A DNA stretch of 11,300 nucleotides from an uncultured bacterium (lineage in GTDB: Bacteria; Patescibacteriota; Minisyncoccia; SW-4-49-11), in the NCBI GenBank assembly GCA_913060955.1, contig CAJXTH010000012.1:1-11300 (forward strand). The letters run 5' to 3'. The position numbers and the translations under genes are program-made. How positions within the stretch are numbered: position 1 is the stretch's first letter; the number at the start of each line of letters is the position of its first letter. Positions 1 to 5,783 of the stretch are shown here, one piece after another. The notes under the pieces were generated by a model, which saw only the letters and a program-made list of their open reading frames with translations, was not told the DNA's origin and searched no databases.

Positions 1-262
1 ATTTACTTCCCTCGACGCATCAACAATCTCTGTCAAAAGTTCAAGTTCAGAGATCGGACAAAATGATGCTCACATCAAATGCCAACTTACCGGAGAACCG
101 GGATTTGAAATCGCGTTCAACTATACCTACATTTTAGATGGGCTATCTTCTCTATCTGGCGATGTGGTGACCTTTTCGATGAATGATTCTGATTCTCCTG
201 CCATTTTACGAGGGACTGACGATCCAGACTTCTTCTACCTTGTTATGCCGATCCGTGAGTAA
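1..262 (+). CDS. dnaN: DNA polymerase III beta subunit (sliding clamp), 3' end only
   Basis: Reading from base 2, an open frame of 86 codons runs to a TAA at 260-262. The translation contains EIGQNDAHIKCQLTGEPG, then FEIAFNYTYILDGLSSL, and ends FFYLVMPIRE. These match the last third of the beta clamp: the 'EIGFNxxYxLDxL' strand-helix block and the near-invariant C-terminal 'YxVMPxR' segment, which forms part of the peptide-binding pocket for clamp partners. The clamp is a ring-shaped homodimer that tethers DNA polymerase III to DNA. The 5' part lies outside the window. The gene is on the same strand as yifB, with a 74-95-bp spacer holding DnaA-box-like sites. Recognition is by motif and is confident despite the truncation. 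Confidence 0.93.
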   Translation, partial: FTSLDASTISVKSSSSEIGQNDAHIKCQLTGEPGFEIAFNYTYILDGLSSLSGDVVTFSMNDSDSPAILRGTDDPDFFYLVMPIRE

Positions 263-275
263 TCCTCAGGTCAAC

Positions 276-325
276 TGGGGATAAATGTGGATAACTTGGG
301 GATATCCACCTCAGATTGTGAATAA
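276..325 (-). promoter_or_regulatory. Helically phased cluster of DnaA-box-like 9-mers
   Basis: Four 9-mers lie in one orientation. Read on the + strand they are TGGGGATAA (276-284), TGTGGATAA (286-294), TGGGGATAT (297-305) and TGTGAATAA (317-325). The second is the exact complement of the consensus TTATCCACA. The fourth is TTATTCACA, which fits TTATNCACA. The first has one mismatch and the third has two. Start-to-start distances are 10, 11 and 20 bp, roughly one, one and two helical turns, which would place bound DnaA on one face of the DNA. An AT-rich stretch (331-345) follows. Next to dnaN this could be part of the replication origin or a DnaA-responsive element for yifB. Confidence 0.72.
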
Positions 326-357
326 CTCGGAAAATATTGAATAAACGCATCCAGACT

Positions 358-1881
358 ATGTTATCTCGAGTTGATTCAGCGGCAGTAGTGGGAGTAACCG
401 GACAGCGTATCCACATTGAAGTGGATATCACCCAAGGACTTCCCGGCATTACCATTGTTGGATTGCCGGATACTGCCGTAAACGAATCCAAAGAACGAAT
501 CCGTTTAGGCTTGCGTAACTCTGGAATACAGCTTCCCCAAAAGCGCTTTGTAGTAAACCTTGCGCCTGCTGAAGTAAAAAAGGTGGGAACAGCCTATGAC
601 TTACCGATTGCGCTTGCCATTGTTCGAGCCCTAGAGGATATTCCACTAGCCACAGAAGAACGAATTATTCTGGGAGAGCTTGGCCTTGATGGCTCTGTCC
701 GAGCAATCCAAGGAGTACTCCCTATGACCCTCTTTGCCTACCAACACGGTACTCAAGAAATCATCGTGCCAGCTGAAAACGCCTTTGAAGCCTCGTTAGT
801 CGACGGAATTCGGGTAATAGGAGTCTCCCACATTGGGGAGGCTCTTGAGCATTTACGGTCAGATACTGAGACGATGATCCCAGCCCAACCGGCCTATCAG
901 GTAGTTCCTGAACATCATAGTTATGAAATTGACATGGCTCACGTCAAAGGTCAGGCTCTGGCCAAACGGGCCTTAGAAATTGCAGCTGCTGGGGGGCACA
1001 ATGTTTTGATGACCGGTCCTCCTGGATCCGGAAAAACTCTCCTTTCTCGGACACTTCCGACAATTCTTCCGGCTATGGATAAAGAAGAAGTCCTGGATGT
1101 ATCTCAGTTATATAGTATTGCTGGGAAGCTTTCTTCGGATGAACCCTTGGTGGTAAAACGACCGTTCCGGTCTCCGCATCATACGGCTTCTGCAACTTCA
1201 CTGATCGGTGGAGGGAGCAATCCTCGGCCAGGTGAGATTAGCTTATCCCATCGCGGAGTGTTGTTTCTCGATGAGTTTCCCGAATTTCCTCGGGCTGTAT
1301 TAGAAAGTCTCCGGCAACCGCTTGAGGATAGGGTAGTTACTGTTTCTCGGGTTCAGGGATCGTATACCTTTCCGGCAGACTTTATGTTAATTGCTGCCCA
1401 AAACCCGTGCCCCTGCGGATATCTTACCGATCCAGATAAAGAATGCACCTGCTCACAAAGCCAAATTGTCCGCTACTCACAAAAGATTTCCGGACCACTG
1501 TTAGATCGAATAGATATGGTAATCCAAGTAGACAAAGTCAAAACAGAAGAGCTTATTGATCAACAAGCAACCAGTGAAGAATCCTCAGAATCTATTCGGT
1601 CCCGAGTAGAAGCCGCTCGTATTCGTCAGCGAGACCGACTCAAATCGGCTGGAATTCGGACCAATAGTGAGATGAGTGTGGCTCAAATTCAAGAATATTG
1701 TCCACTTGATGAATCCTCTCAGCACATCCTCCGTCAAGCAGTAACCCGCATGAATCTTTCGGCCCGAGCCTATAATCGTATATTAAAGCTCGCTCGAACA
1801 ATCGCAGATCTAGAAGGAGCTGATACGATCCAAGTTCCTCATGTGGCCGAGGCATTACAGTATCGTGAGCGGGATTCTTAG
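358..1881 (+). CDS. yifB: YifB/ComM family Mg-chelatase-like AAA+ ATPase
   Basis: This 507-residue protein has the full YifB/ComM architecture. An N-terminal Lon-protease-like fold domain opens with MLSRVDSAAVVGVTG and carries the 'GLPGITIVGLPDTAVNESKERI' block. The AAA+ core has Walker A GPPGSGKT (residues 220-227) and Walker B LFLDEF (302-307). A four-cysteine patch (C351, C353, C363, C365), likely zinc-binding, precedes the 'SGPLLDRIDM' arginine-finger-type segment. The C-terminal helical domain contains 'LSARAYNRILKLARTIADLEG'. In Vibrio, ComM is a hexameric helicase that promotes branch migration during natural transformation; the role here is inferred from homology. The ATG at 358 matches the usual family N-terminus; an in-frame TTG at 337 would add seven residues. 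No Shine-Dalgarno is visible before either. The stop overlaps the convergent dinD stop by 4 bp. Confidence 0.95.
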   Translation: MLSRVDSAAVVGVTGQRIHIEVDITQGLPGITIVGLPDTAVNESKERIRLGLRNSGIQLPQKRFVVNLAPAEVKKVGTAYDLPIALAIVRALEDIPLATEERIILGELGLDGSVRAIQGVLPMTLFAYQHGTQEIIVPAENAFEASLVDGIRVIGVSHIGEALEHLRSDTETMIPAQPAYQVVPEHHSYEIDMAHVKGQALAKRALEIAAAGGHNVLMTGPPGSGKTLLSRTLPTILPAMDKEEVLDVSQLYSIAGKLSSDEPLVVKRPFRSPHHTASATSLIGGGSNPRPGEISLSHRGVLFLDEFPEFPRAVLESLRQPLEDRVVTVSRVQGSYTFPADFMLIAAQNPCPCGYLTDPDKECTCSQSQIVRYSQKISGPLLDRIDMVIQVDKVKTEELIDQQATSEESSESIRSRVEAARIRQRDRLKSAGIRTNSEMSVAQIQEYCPLDESSQHILRQAVTRMNLSARAYNRILKLARTIADLEGADTIQVPHVAEALQYRERDS

Positions 1882-2693
1882 GATTCTTTCTGTCCTAGGA
1901 GTTTTGTTTCTTTGGTAATTTGAGTTGTAATTTTTCGAATGTCTTCTTCTGGGGGAAGTTGTTCGGGATAAATGTTCCGTTGGGTAAGAGAAGATCTGAC
2001 GGCTCCATTATTCTCCTGATGTTCATGACTGAATTGGTGTTTGGAATCGTGATTTTTTACCTGAGAATTATACGTAGTCATTTCTGTAGCAAGATCTTTT
2101 GCTTTGAGAAGAACTGTTGATAGATGGTCTGCTAATGGTTTACGATCAGGAATACCAAACTTTTGCTTCATTTGCTTGGTGGTATTTCCTCCAAAAAGAA
2201 CCGTATCTCCAAGACTTCGGATTTCAGCAATATCTGCTCCAGTAAGACCATGCCTGTGAAGGAGTTCTGAAAGTTCCTTTTCTGACTGAGTAAGTTTTCT
2301 TCTTGCTGCAATGCGTTCGAGCTCAGGACCATACAGAGCTTGGAGATCTGCTAGTTCTTGACGTCGAGTTTGCACTGCAAAATACGTTTGGGCCAAAGCA
2401 ACCGAAGGCTTTCTTGGATCACTGTTTTGAGCGATTAAATAACAAGCATACCGAGTTAAGAGATAATTGTTCATAGGTCTTCCCCCGGTACTTTTTACCG
2501 GCGCGGGTAAAAAGTGTTCAGATGTTAAATTTCCGGATTTTTGAGATGAAATTTGAGCCTTTTGAATTACATTTTCAAACTTCTGCCACTTTTCATATTG
2601 GAGTAACTTCATAAGCTCACGTGCATCCCAATATTCTGAGCCATTCGCATCAAGATGCTTAATATCTTCAAAGATTGTTTTAGAGGTATTCAT
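1878..2693 (-). CDS. dinD: DinD-like DNA-damage-inducible protein (Bro-N type)
   Basis: The 271-residue product resembles E. coli DinD in length (about 274 residues) and in sequence. Residues 7-30 (IFEDIKHLDANGSEYWDARELMKLL) parallel the DinD N-terminus 'FEEIKLINANGAEQWSARQLGKLL'. Residues 81-113 contain RYACYLIAQNSDPRKP and then QTYFAVQTRRQELA, which is the diagnostic DinD block. The C-terminal part is hydrophilic and more divergent. E. coli DinD is LexA-controlled and reported to inhibit RecA-mediated strand exchange and disassemble RecA filaments. Here it lies 44 bp downstream of lexA on the same strand, consistent with an SOS unit. A terminator-like hairpin sits between them, so it may be expressed by partial read-through. 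A weak GAGAG ribosome-binding sequence precedes the ATG. A phage-type Bro-N relative is the alternative, but the length and central block favour DinD. Confidence 0.88.
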   Translation of the reverse strand: MNTSKTIFEDIKHLDANGSEYWDARELMKLLQYEKWQKFENVIQKAQISSQKSGNLTSEHFLPAPVKSTGGRPMNNYLLTRYACYLIAQNSDPRKPSVALAQTYFAVQTRRQELADLQALYGPELERIAARRKLTQSEKELSELLHRHGLTGADIAEIRSLGDTVLFGGNTTKQMKQKFGIPDRKPLADHLSTVLLKAKDLATEMTTYNSQVKNHDSKHQFSHEHQENNGAVRSSLTQRNIYPEQLPPEEDIRKITTQITKETKLLGQKES

Positions 2694-2713
2694 AGTTCTC
2701 TCTATTTGCCTAT

Positions 2714-2736
2714 AAAAAAGAAGATCTTAGATCTTC
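2714..2736 (-). terminator. Intrinsic terminator or attenuator between lexA and dinD
   Basis: On the minus strand, GAAGATC (2736-2730), a TAA loop and GATCTTC (2726-2720) form a perfect 7-bp stem with a three-base loop. Six T residues (2719-2714) follow directly. It starts one base after the lexA stop codon and lies before dinD. The stem is short and AT-rich, so termination is probably partial, which would lower dinD output relative to lexA. Confidence 0.6.
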
Positions 2737-2737
2737 C

Positions 2738-3361
2738 TTAGTCCCATTTTCCGATGGTGTGGACCACTTTTCCAATAATGGTGGTAAATTCATCAGCTAC
2801 GATCGGGGTGTGTTCAGGGTTGTCAGATTCTGGCTTCAAAACGAATCCATTGCGGGTGGTAACGTATCGTTTGATGGTTGCTTCATCGTCGATAAAAGCC
2901 AGGACGATATCGTTGGTATGAATGACTGCATCTTTTCGGATTACGAGGTAGTCTCCTTCAAAGATATCTGCTCGTTCCATAGAGTCTCCCATCGCTCGAA
3001 GAATAAAATGTTGCTTTCCGCGCGATACAATAGATTCTGAGACGCGCAGGTACCCTTCGATCGATTCTTCGGCCATAATCGGCGACCCACAGGCCACATA
3101 TCCGAGGATTGGTAGCTCAATGGTCTTGGTCGAAGGTCCCCCGGGAAAAGCGTCTAATTTTCGTAAGGTGAGGTTCTTGTTCCTGTCTCGAGCAACGACT
3201 CCTTTTTCGGTAAGCGATCGGATAATCCGAAGCCCACTTTGTGAAGAAGAATATCCCAAATGCTCGGTAAGTTCTCGGACTGAAGGAGAGTGTCCTTTCC
3301 CCAGCTGTTGTTTGATAAACAGTAAGGCTTTCATTTCTTGGAGAGAGAGGTCGGCTGGCAT
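2738..3361 (-). CDS. lexA: LexA-type SOS transcriptional repressor with S24 self-cleavage domain
   Basis: This 207-residue protein is the usual LexA length. The N-terminal third is a winged helix-turn-helix; residues 24-57 contain HSPSVRELTEHLGYSSSQSG and then LTEKGVV, matching LexA's 'PPTRAEIAxxLGxxSxxxxxxHLxxLxxKG'. The S24 domain has nucleophile Ser127 in MGDSM and general base Lys164 in ATIKRY. They are 37 residues apart, the same spacing as S119/K156 of E. coli LexA. The self-cleavage site lies in GYVACG, giving a Cys91-Gly92 scissile bond rather than the common Ala-Gly. LexA represses damage-response genes until RecA filaments stimulate its autocleavage. The gene has its own sigma70-like promoter, diverges from an M16 peptidase gene and precedes dinD. 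No Shine-Dalgarno is visible before the ATG. A phage-type S24 repressor is possible, but length and context favour host LexA. Confidence 0.93.
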   Translation of the reverse strand: MPADLSLQEMKALLFIKQQLGKGHSPSVRELTEHLGYSSSQSGLRIIRSLTEKGVVARDRNKNLTLRKLDAFPGGPSTKTIELPILGYVACGSPIMAEESIEGYLRVSESIVSRGKQHFILRAMGDSMERADIFEGDYLVIRKDAVIHTNDIVLAFIDDEATIKRYVTTRNGFVLKPESDNPEHTPIVADEFTTIIGKVVHTIGKWD

Positions 3362-3367
3362 ATTGGT

Positions 3368-3406
3368 GTTTGATTAACTGTTTGATATTGTACACACGTC
3401 GTTTGA
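3368..3406 (+). repeat. Three GTTTGA direct repeats across the lexA promoter (candidate operator)
   Basis: GTTTGA occurs at 3368-3373, 3380-3385 and 3401-3406, all in the same orientation, with start spacings of 12 and 21 bp. The first two flank the predicted lexA start point. The third lies in the lexA promoter spacer and overlaps the -35 of the divergent gene. No canonical E. coli (CTGT-N8-ACAG) or Bacillus (CGAAC-N4-GTTCG) SOS box is present. Some LexA clades, such as the Alphaproteobacteria, use direct repeats (GTTC-N7-GTTC), so this arrangement is a plausible lineage-specific LexA operator. That assignment is inference. Confidence 0.4.
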
Positions 3407-3415
3407 AAATTGCAA
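3387..3415 (-). promoter_or_regulatory. Sigma70-like promoter of lexA
   Basis: On the minus strand a -35 element TTGCAA (3415-3410) and a -10 element TACAAT (3392-3387) are separated by exactly 17 bp. The -10 matches consensus at 5 of 6 positions and the -35 at 4 of 6. Transcription would start near 3380, giving lexA a leader of about 20 nt with no Shine-Dalgarno. The GTTTGA repeats overlap the promoter and start point, as expected for autoregulation. Confidence 0.7.
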
Positions 3416-3430
3416 GAGGTATGACATACT
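3403..3430 (+). promoter_or_regulatory. Sigma70-like promoter of the M16 peptidase gene, overlapping a palindrome
   Basis: A -35 TTGAAA (3403-3408) and a -10 CATACT (3425-3430) are 16 bp apart, with an extended -10 TGA (3422-3424). The -10 lies within the perfect 11-bp inverted repeat GTATGACATAC (3419-3429), a candidate operator. The -35 is back to back with the lexA -35, so the two promoters probably compete or are co-regulated. Confidence 0.5.
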
Positions 3431-3456
3431 AAAGGAAAGGTTTAACGTACCGATAT

Positions 3457-4395
3457 ATGATTCATTATGCAGTTTCATGGGATTCTTTTGTAGCTATTGA
3501 TATTACTATTCATACTGGGTATCGAGCAGAAACAATGAAAACAGCGGGCTGGACTCACATCGCAGAACACACCTTTTTTTCCGGTATTCCGGGTCAATCT
3601 TTGGAGGCGGCAGATAGAGAGCGATATGATATTTTTCATTCTATTTCTGCCGTTACGAGAGTAGATTCGGTCCATATTCAGGCTCTTACTCATAGAAATA
3701 ATCTTTCTCAAGCCTCCCAAATGTTAGAACGTATGCTTTGGAATAGTGTCCCTGAGAAGTCGGATTATCGTATTATTGCTCGTGAAATTATAGATGAAAT
3801 CGAAGAGTACCGAAGTTCTCCGGTTATAGAGATACGAGATATTCTAAATTCTGTACCAAACTATGCCATTATCGAGAATGGGTTAGGGAACATTACTCAT
3901 GATGAATCCTGGATTGTGGAATGTATAGATGGGGCCCTTTCTTGGTTTCGAACTCAAATGAATGAAGTTCCCATAACCGTGCAAATCGTTTCAAATGACC
4001 CGAAGGACTGTGATATATTTTCTGGCTTTGAGCGGGGAACTGTGACAAAAATTCGAAATACCCGCGAGATGGAGGTATCGGCACTTTCTGATAATCTTTC
4101 TGCTATTCAAATGGGATCTGTTTTGACGAGCAATCAGTATGATTGGTGGATGAAAGCCAATGCATTTTCGGAGCGAGAAGGAATATTCTTTCGTAGATTC
4201 TGGCAACCATCAGGAGATAGTTTGTTTGTATTGGGGTGTGATATTCAAGAATTACAAGAAGCAGAATCAAGTTTGACTCCACTCATACTAGAACGAAAGG
4301 ATTTTCTTCGAGCTGGGCTCGATTGGAAAGAGACTCTGGATGAGGTCTTTTGGTTGCATTATCAGCTGGACTCGGTGAAGTCTCTGAATGATTAA
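3457..4395 (+). CDS. Short M16-family zinc metallopeptidase (inverzincin-like)
   Basis: The 312-residue protein has the inverted zinc motif HxxEH as HIAEHTFFSG (H34, E37, H38), matching the M16 signature 'HFLEHMLFKG'. The distal glutamate is E114 in REIIDEIEEY, 76 residues after H38. That is the same spacing as H74 to E150 in yeast mitochondrial processing peptidase beta, so the zinc site appears complete. M16 enzymes cleave peptides or presequences inside a clam-shell of two lobes. Typical single-unit members exceed 400 residues; this one holds the catalytic lobe and only part of a second, so it may act as a dimer. No signal peptide or membrane segment is evident, suggesting a cytoplasmic enzyme. 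An AGGAAAGG tract lies 16 nt before the ATG, farther than usual. It diverges from lexA with a shared control region, so damage-linked regulation is possible but unproven. The exact function is unknown. Confidence 0.78.
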   Translation: MIHYAVSWDSFVAIDITIHTGYRAETMKTAGWTHIAEHTFFSGIPGQSLEAADRERYDIFHSISAVTRVDSVHIQALTHRNNLSQASQMLERMLWNSVPEKSDYRIIAREIIDEIEEYRSSPVIEIRDILNSVPNYAIIENGLGNITHDESWIVECIDGALSWFRTQMNEVPITVQIVSNDPKDCDIFSGFERGTVTKIRNTREMEVSALSDNLSAIQMGSVLTSNQYDWWMKANAFSEREGIFFRRFWQPSGDSLFVLGCDIQELQEAESSLTPLILERKDFLRAGLDWKETLDEVFWLHYQLDSVKSLND

Positions 4396-4419
4396 ATAGT
4401 TGAGGAATAGTGTAAGAAC

Positions 4420-4446
4420 AAAAAAATCCCCCGGAGTGGGGGATTT
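4420..4446 (-). terminator. Rho-independent terminator of the LysM/M23 gene, possibly bidirectional
   Basis: AAATCCCCC (4424-4432) and GGGGGATTT (4438-4446) form a perfect 9-bp stem with the loop GGAGT. On the minus strand the hairpin runs into seven T residues (4426-4420), 12 bases past the M23 stop codon. In the plus direction only three T residues follow, so it would be a weaker stop for the M16 gene ending at 4395. Confidence 0.88.
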
Positions 4447-4458
4447 GTAATAGTAAGC

Positions 4459-5532
4459 TTATCGGGCCAATGGGTTGGCTGCTCCTCGTACCTCGAAGTG
4501 GAGGTGACATCCGGTAGATCGTCCGGTAGTTCCCATGTATCCAATCAGTTCTCCTTTAGCTACTCCTGATCCAACTTGAGAAATTCGTTGGCTCAAGTGA
4601 CCGTATAGGGTAACAACTCCGTTAGGGTGGGTGATCTTGATGTATGATCCATATCCACCGTTCCATCCGTCCTGAGAAGTGGTTACAGTACCACCTGCTG
4701 AGGCATAGATTGGGGTTCCACACGAGTTTGCAATGTCGACTCCGTTACTTGAGTGAAGTACTCCATAGTTTCGCCCAGTTGTTGGATATCCGAAGTATCC
4801 AGATAACTGGGGGAGTTCTTGAGGAGTTACTCGAGCGGTTGAAGTTCGGGTAGAAGCTACTCGTACAGGGGGCTCGTAGAACGGCTTTTCGTCGTTTGGT
4901 ACAACCGCATCAGGGATGATGAGATCAGTTCCGTAGGCGATTTCTCCGTCTCCAAGTCCGTTAAACTCTCGGATGTCTTGCTCAGATACCTGGTATTTCT
5001 CGGCAAGTGCAGCAAGAGTTTGTTCCTCTTCGAGCTCTTTTCGAATTCCATCTACAGGGAGGATTCGCAGTGTGCTTCCAACCTGGACAGTATCAAGGTC
5101 TTCGAGGTTGTTCTCAACTCCAATGGTGTCCTTGGAAATACTAAATTTCTGGGCGATTGACTCAAGGGTGTCTCCTTCTTGTACGGTATAGTCTCGTACA
5201 ATGAGGGCGGTTCCTTCAGCAACATACCCTTCTGGTGCGTTTACTGCAGTCACCACGTTGGTTTCTCCAGTAAATGGTCCAGTTTGATCGGTTTCGTCTC
5301 CGGGAACTCCGAGAGTTCCTTGGATTACACCGAATGATTCAAGAGAGGCCTCAAGAGGTCCTCCAAGGTTAGAGTCAGAGAGGAAGAGTGATCCTCCTGG
5401 CGCTTTCCCTGCATATGTGATGTTGGAGAAAACAACTGCTCCTACGACGAGGAAGAGTGCTACCCAACTCATTTTGTCTTGAGACTGTGCAAGCACAGTT
5501 TGAACGAATCGTTTTACCTGAAATTTCGGCAA
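4459..5532 (-). CDS. Membrane-anchored LysM/M23-family peptidase (putative peptidoglycan endopeptidase)
   Basis: The 357-residue protein starts with a basic cytoplasmic segment (KRFVQTVLAQSQDK), then a single hydrophobic helix at about residues 21-40 and a low-complexity linker. A LysM domain follows at about 114-160 (YTVQEGDTLESIAQKF). A weaker LysM-like repeat spans 163-208. The C-terminal M23 (LytM-type) domain spans about 242-357. Zinc ligands are visible as D266 in NGVDIA, H312 in YGHL, and H343 and H345 in CHLHFEV. The first histidine is displaced: H260 gives H-x5-D, where the usual motif is H-x3-D. The protein is expected to face outside the membrane and trim or hydrolyse peptidoglycan cross-links. 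The start is uncertain: TTG at 5532 keeps the basic segment, while the first in-frame ATG (5472) would remove it. Neither has a Shine-Dalgarno. A strong promoter and a long leader lie upstream. Confidence 0.88.
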   Translation of the reverse strand: MPKFQVKRFVQTVLAQSQDKMSWVALFLVVGAVVFSNITYAGKAPGGSLFLSDSNLGGPLEASLESFGVIQGTLGVPGDETDQTGPFTGETNVVTAVNAPEGYVAEGTALIVRDYTVQEGDTLESIAQKFSISKDTIGVENNLEDLDTVQVGSTLRILPVDGIRKELEEEQTLAALAEKYQVSEQDIREFNGLGDGEIAYGTDLIIPDAVVPNDEKPFYEPPVRVASTRTSTARVTPQELPQLSGYFGYPTTGRNYGVLHSSNGVDIANSCGTPIYASAGGTVTTSQDGWNGGYGSYIKITHPNGVVTLYGHLSQRISQVGSGVAKGELIGYMGTTGRSTGCHLHFEVRGAANPLAR

Positions 5533-5651
5533 ATGATTTCGATTGGTACTAATAGGGTTAGGGTTAAAAGTAAGGGGCCTAGTGGCATTCGGAAGGACGG
5601 AAACAGACAGTATCCAAATGCATAAACGACCTTACCTAACGAATTAGGTTC
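5533..5651 (-). promoter_or_regulatory. Structured 5' leader of the LysM/M23 gene
   Basis: From the predicted start point near 5651 to the TTG at 5532 there is a leader of about 120 nt. It begins with ACCTAA-TTCG-TTAGGT (5649-5634), a perfect 6-bp stem capped by a UUCG tetraloop, which may stabilise the RNA 5' end. An AAGG sits 7 nt before an ATG at 5623 that opens a 14-codon ORF (MHLDTVCFRPSECH). A second ORF (5588-5514, 24 residues, starting MPLGPLLLTLTLLVP) overlaps the M23 start out of frame. Translation of either is unproven. No known riboswitch class was recognised. Confidence 0.4.
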
Positions 5652-5657
5652 AGATAC

Positions 5658-5686
5658 ACTATACGGAAAATCGAGCAGAGTGTCAA
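5658..5686 (-). promoter_or_regulatory. Near-consensus sigma70 promoter of the LysM/M23 gene
   Basis: On the minus strand a perfect -35 TTGACA (5686-5681) and a -10 TATAGT (5663-5658, 5 of 6) are separated by 17 bp. This is the strongest promoter in the window by match to consensus. It lies in the spacer downstream of dnaE, so the M23 gene can be transcribed independently of dnaE. The remaining spacer to the dnaE stop (5687-5783) holds no convincing terminator or gene. Confidence 0.85.
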
Positions 5687-5783
5687 GGGATTTTTTGCTA
5701 TTTTGGCTTATAATAGCCATTTAAATGTTCTTTTGGAGGTTGTTTTGAGGCTGTTTAGGGGGCTGAAATCACGTTTTTGAGTC

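Noticed and set aside
5549..5568. Telomere-like TTAGGG units (AATAGGGTTAGGGTTAAAAG) in the M23 gene leader
   Set aside because: Only about two units, within an otherwise ordinary leader; nothing suggests a replicon end or an integrated telomeric array.
5709..5714. Perfect TATAAT on the plus strand in the spacer after dnaE
   Set aside because: No -35 at 16-18 bp and no plus-strand gene for more than 3.5 kb downstream; it is part of an AT-rich tract.
5514..5720. 68-codon minus-strand open frame spanning the M23 promoter
   Set aside because: Its first part lies upstream of the predicted transcription start, so the full frame is unlikely to be expressed; only the short 3' ORF (5588-5514) was kept as a low-confidence leader ORF.
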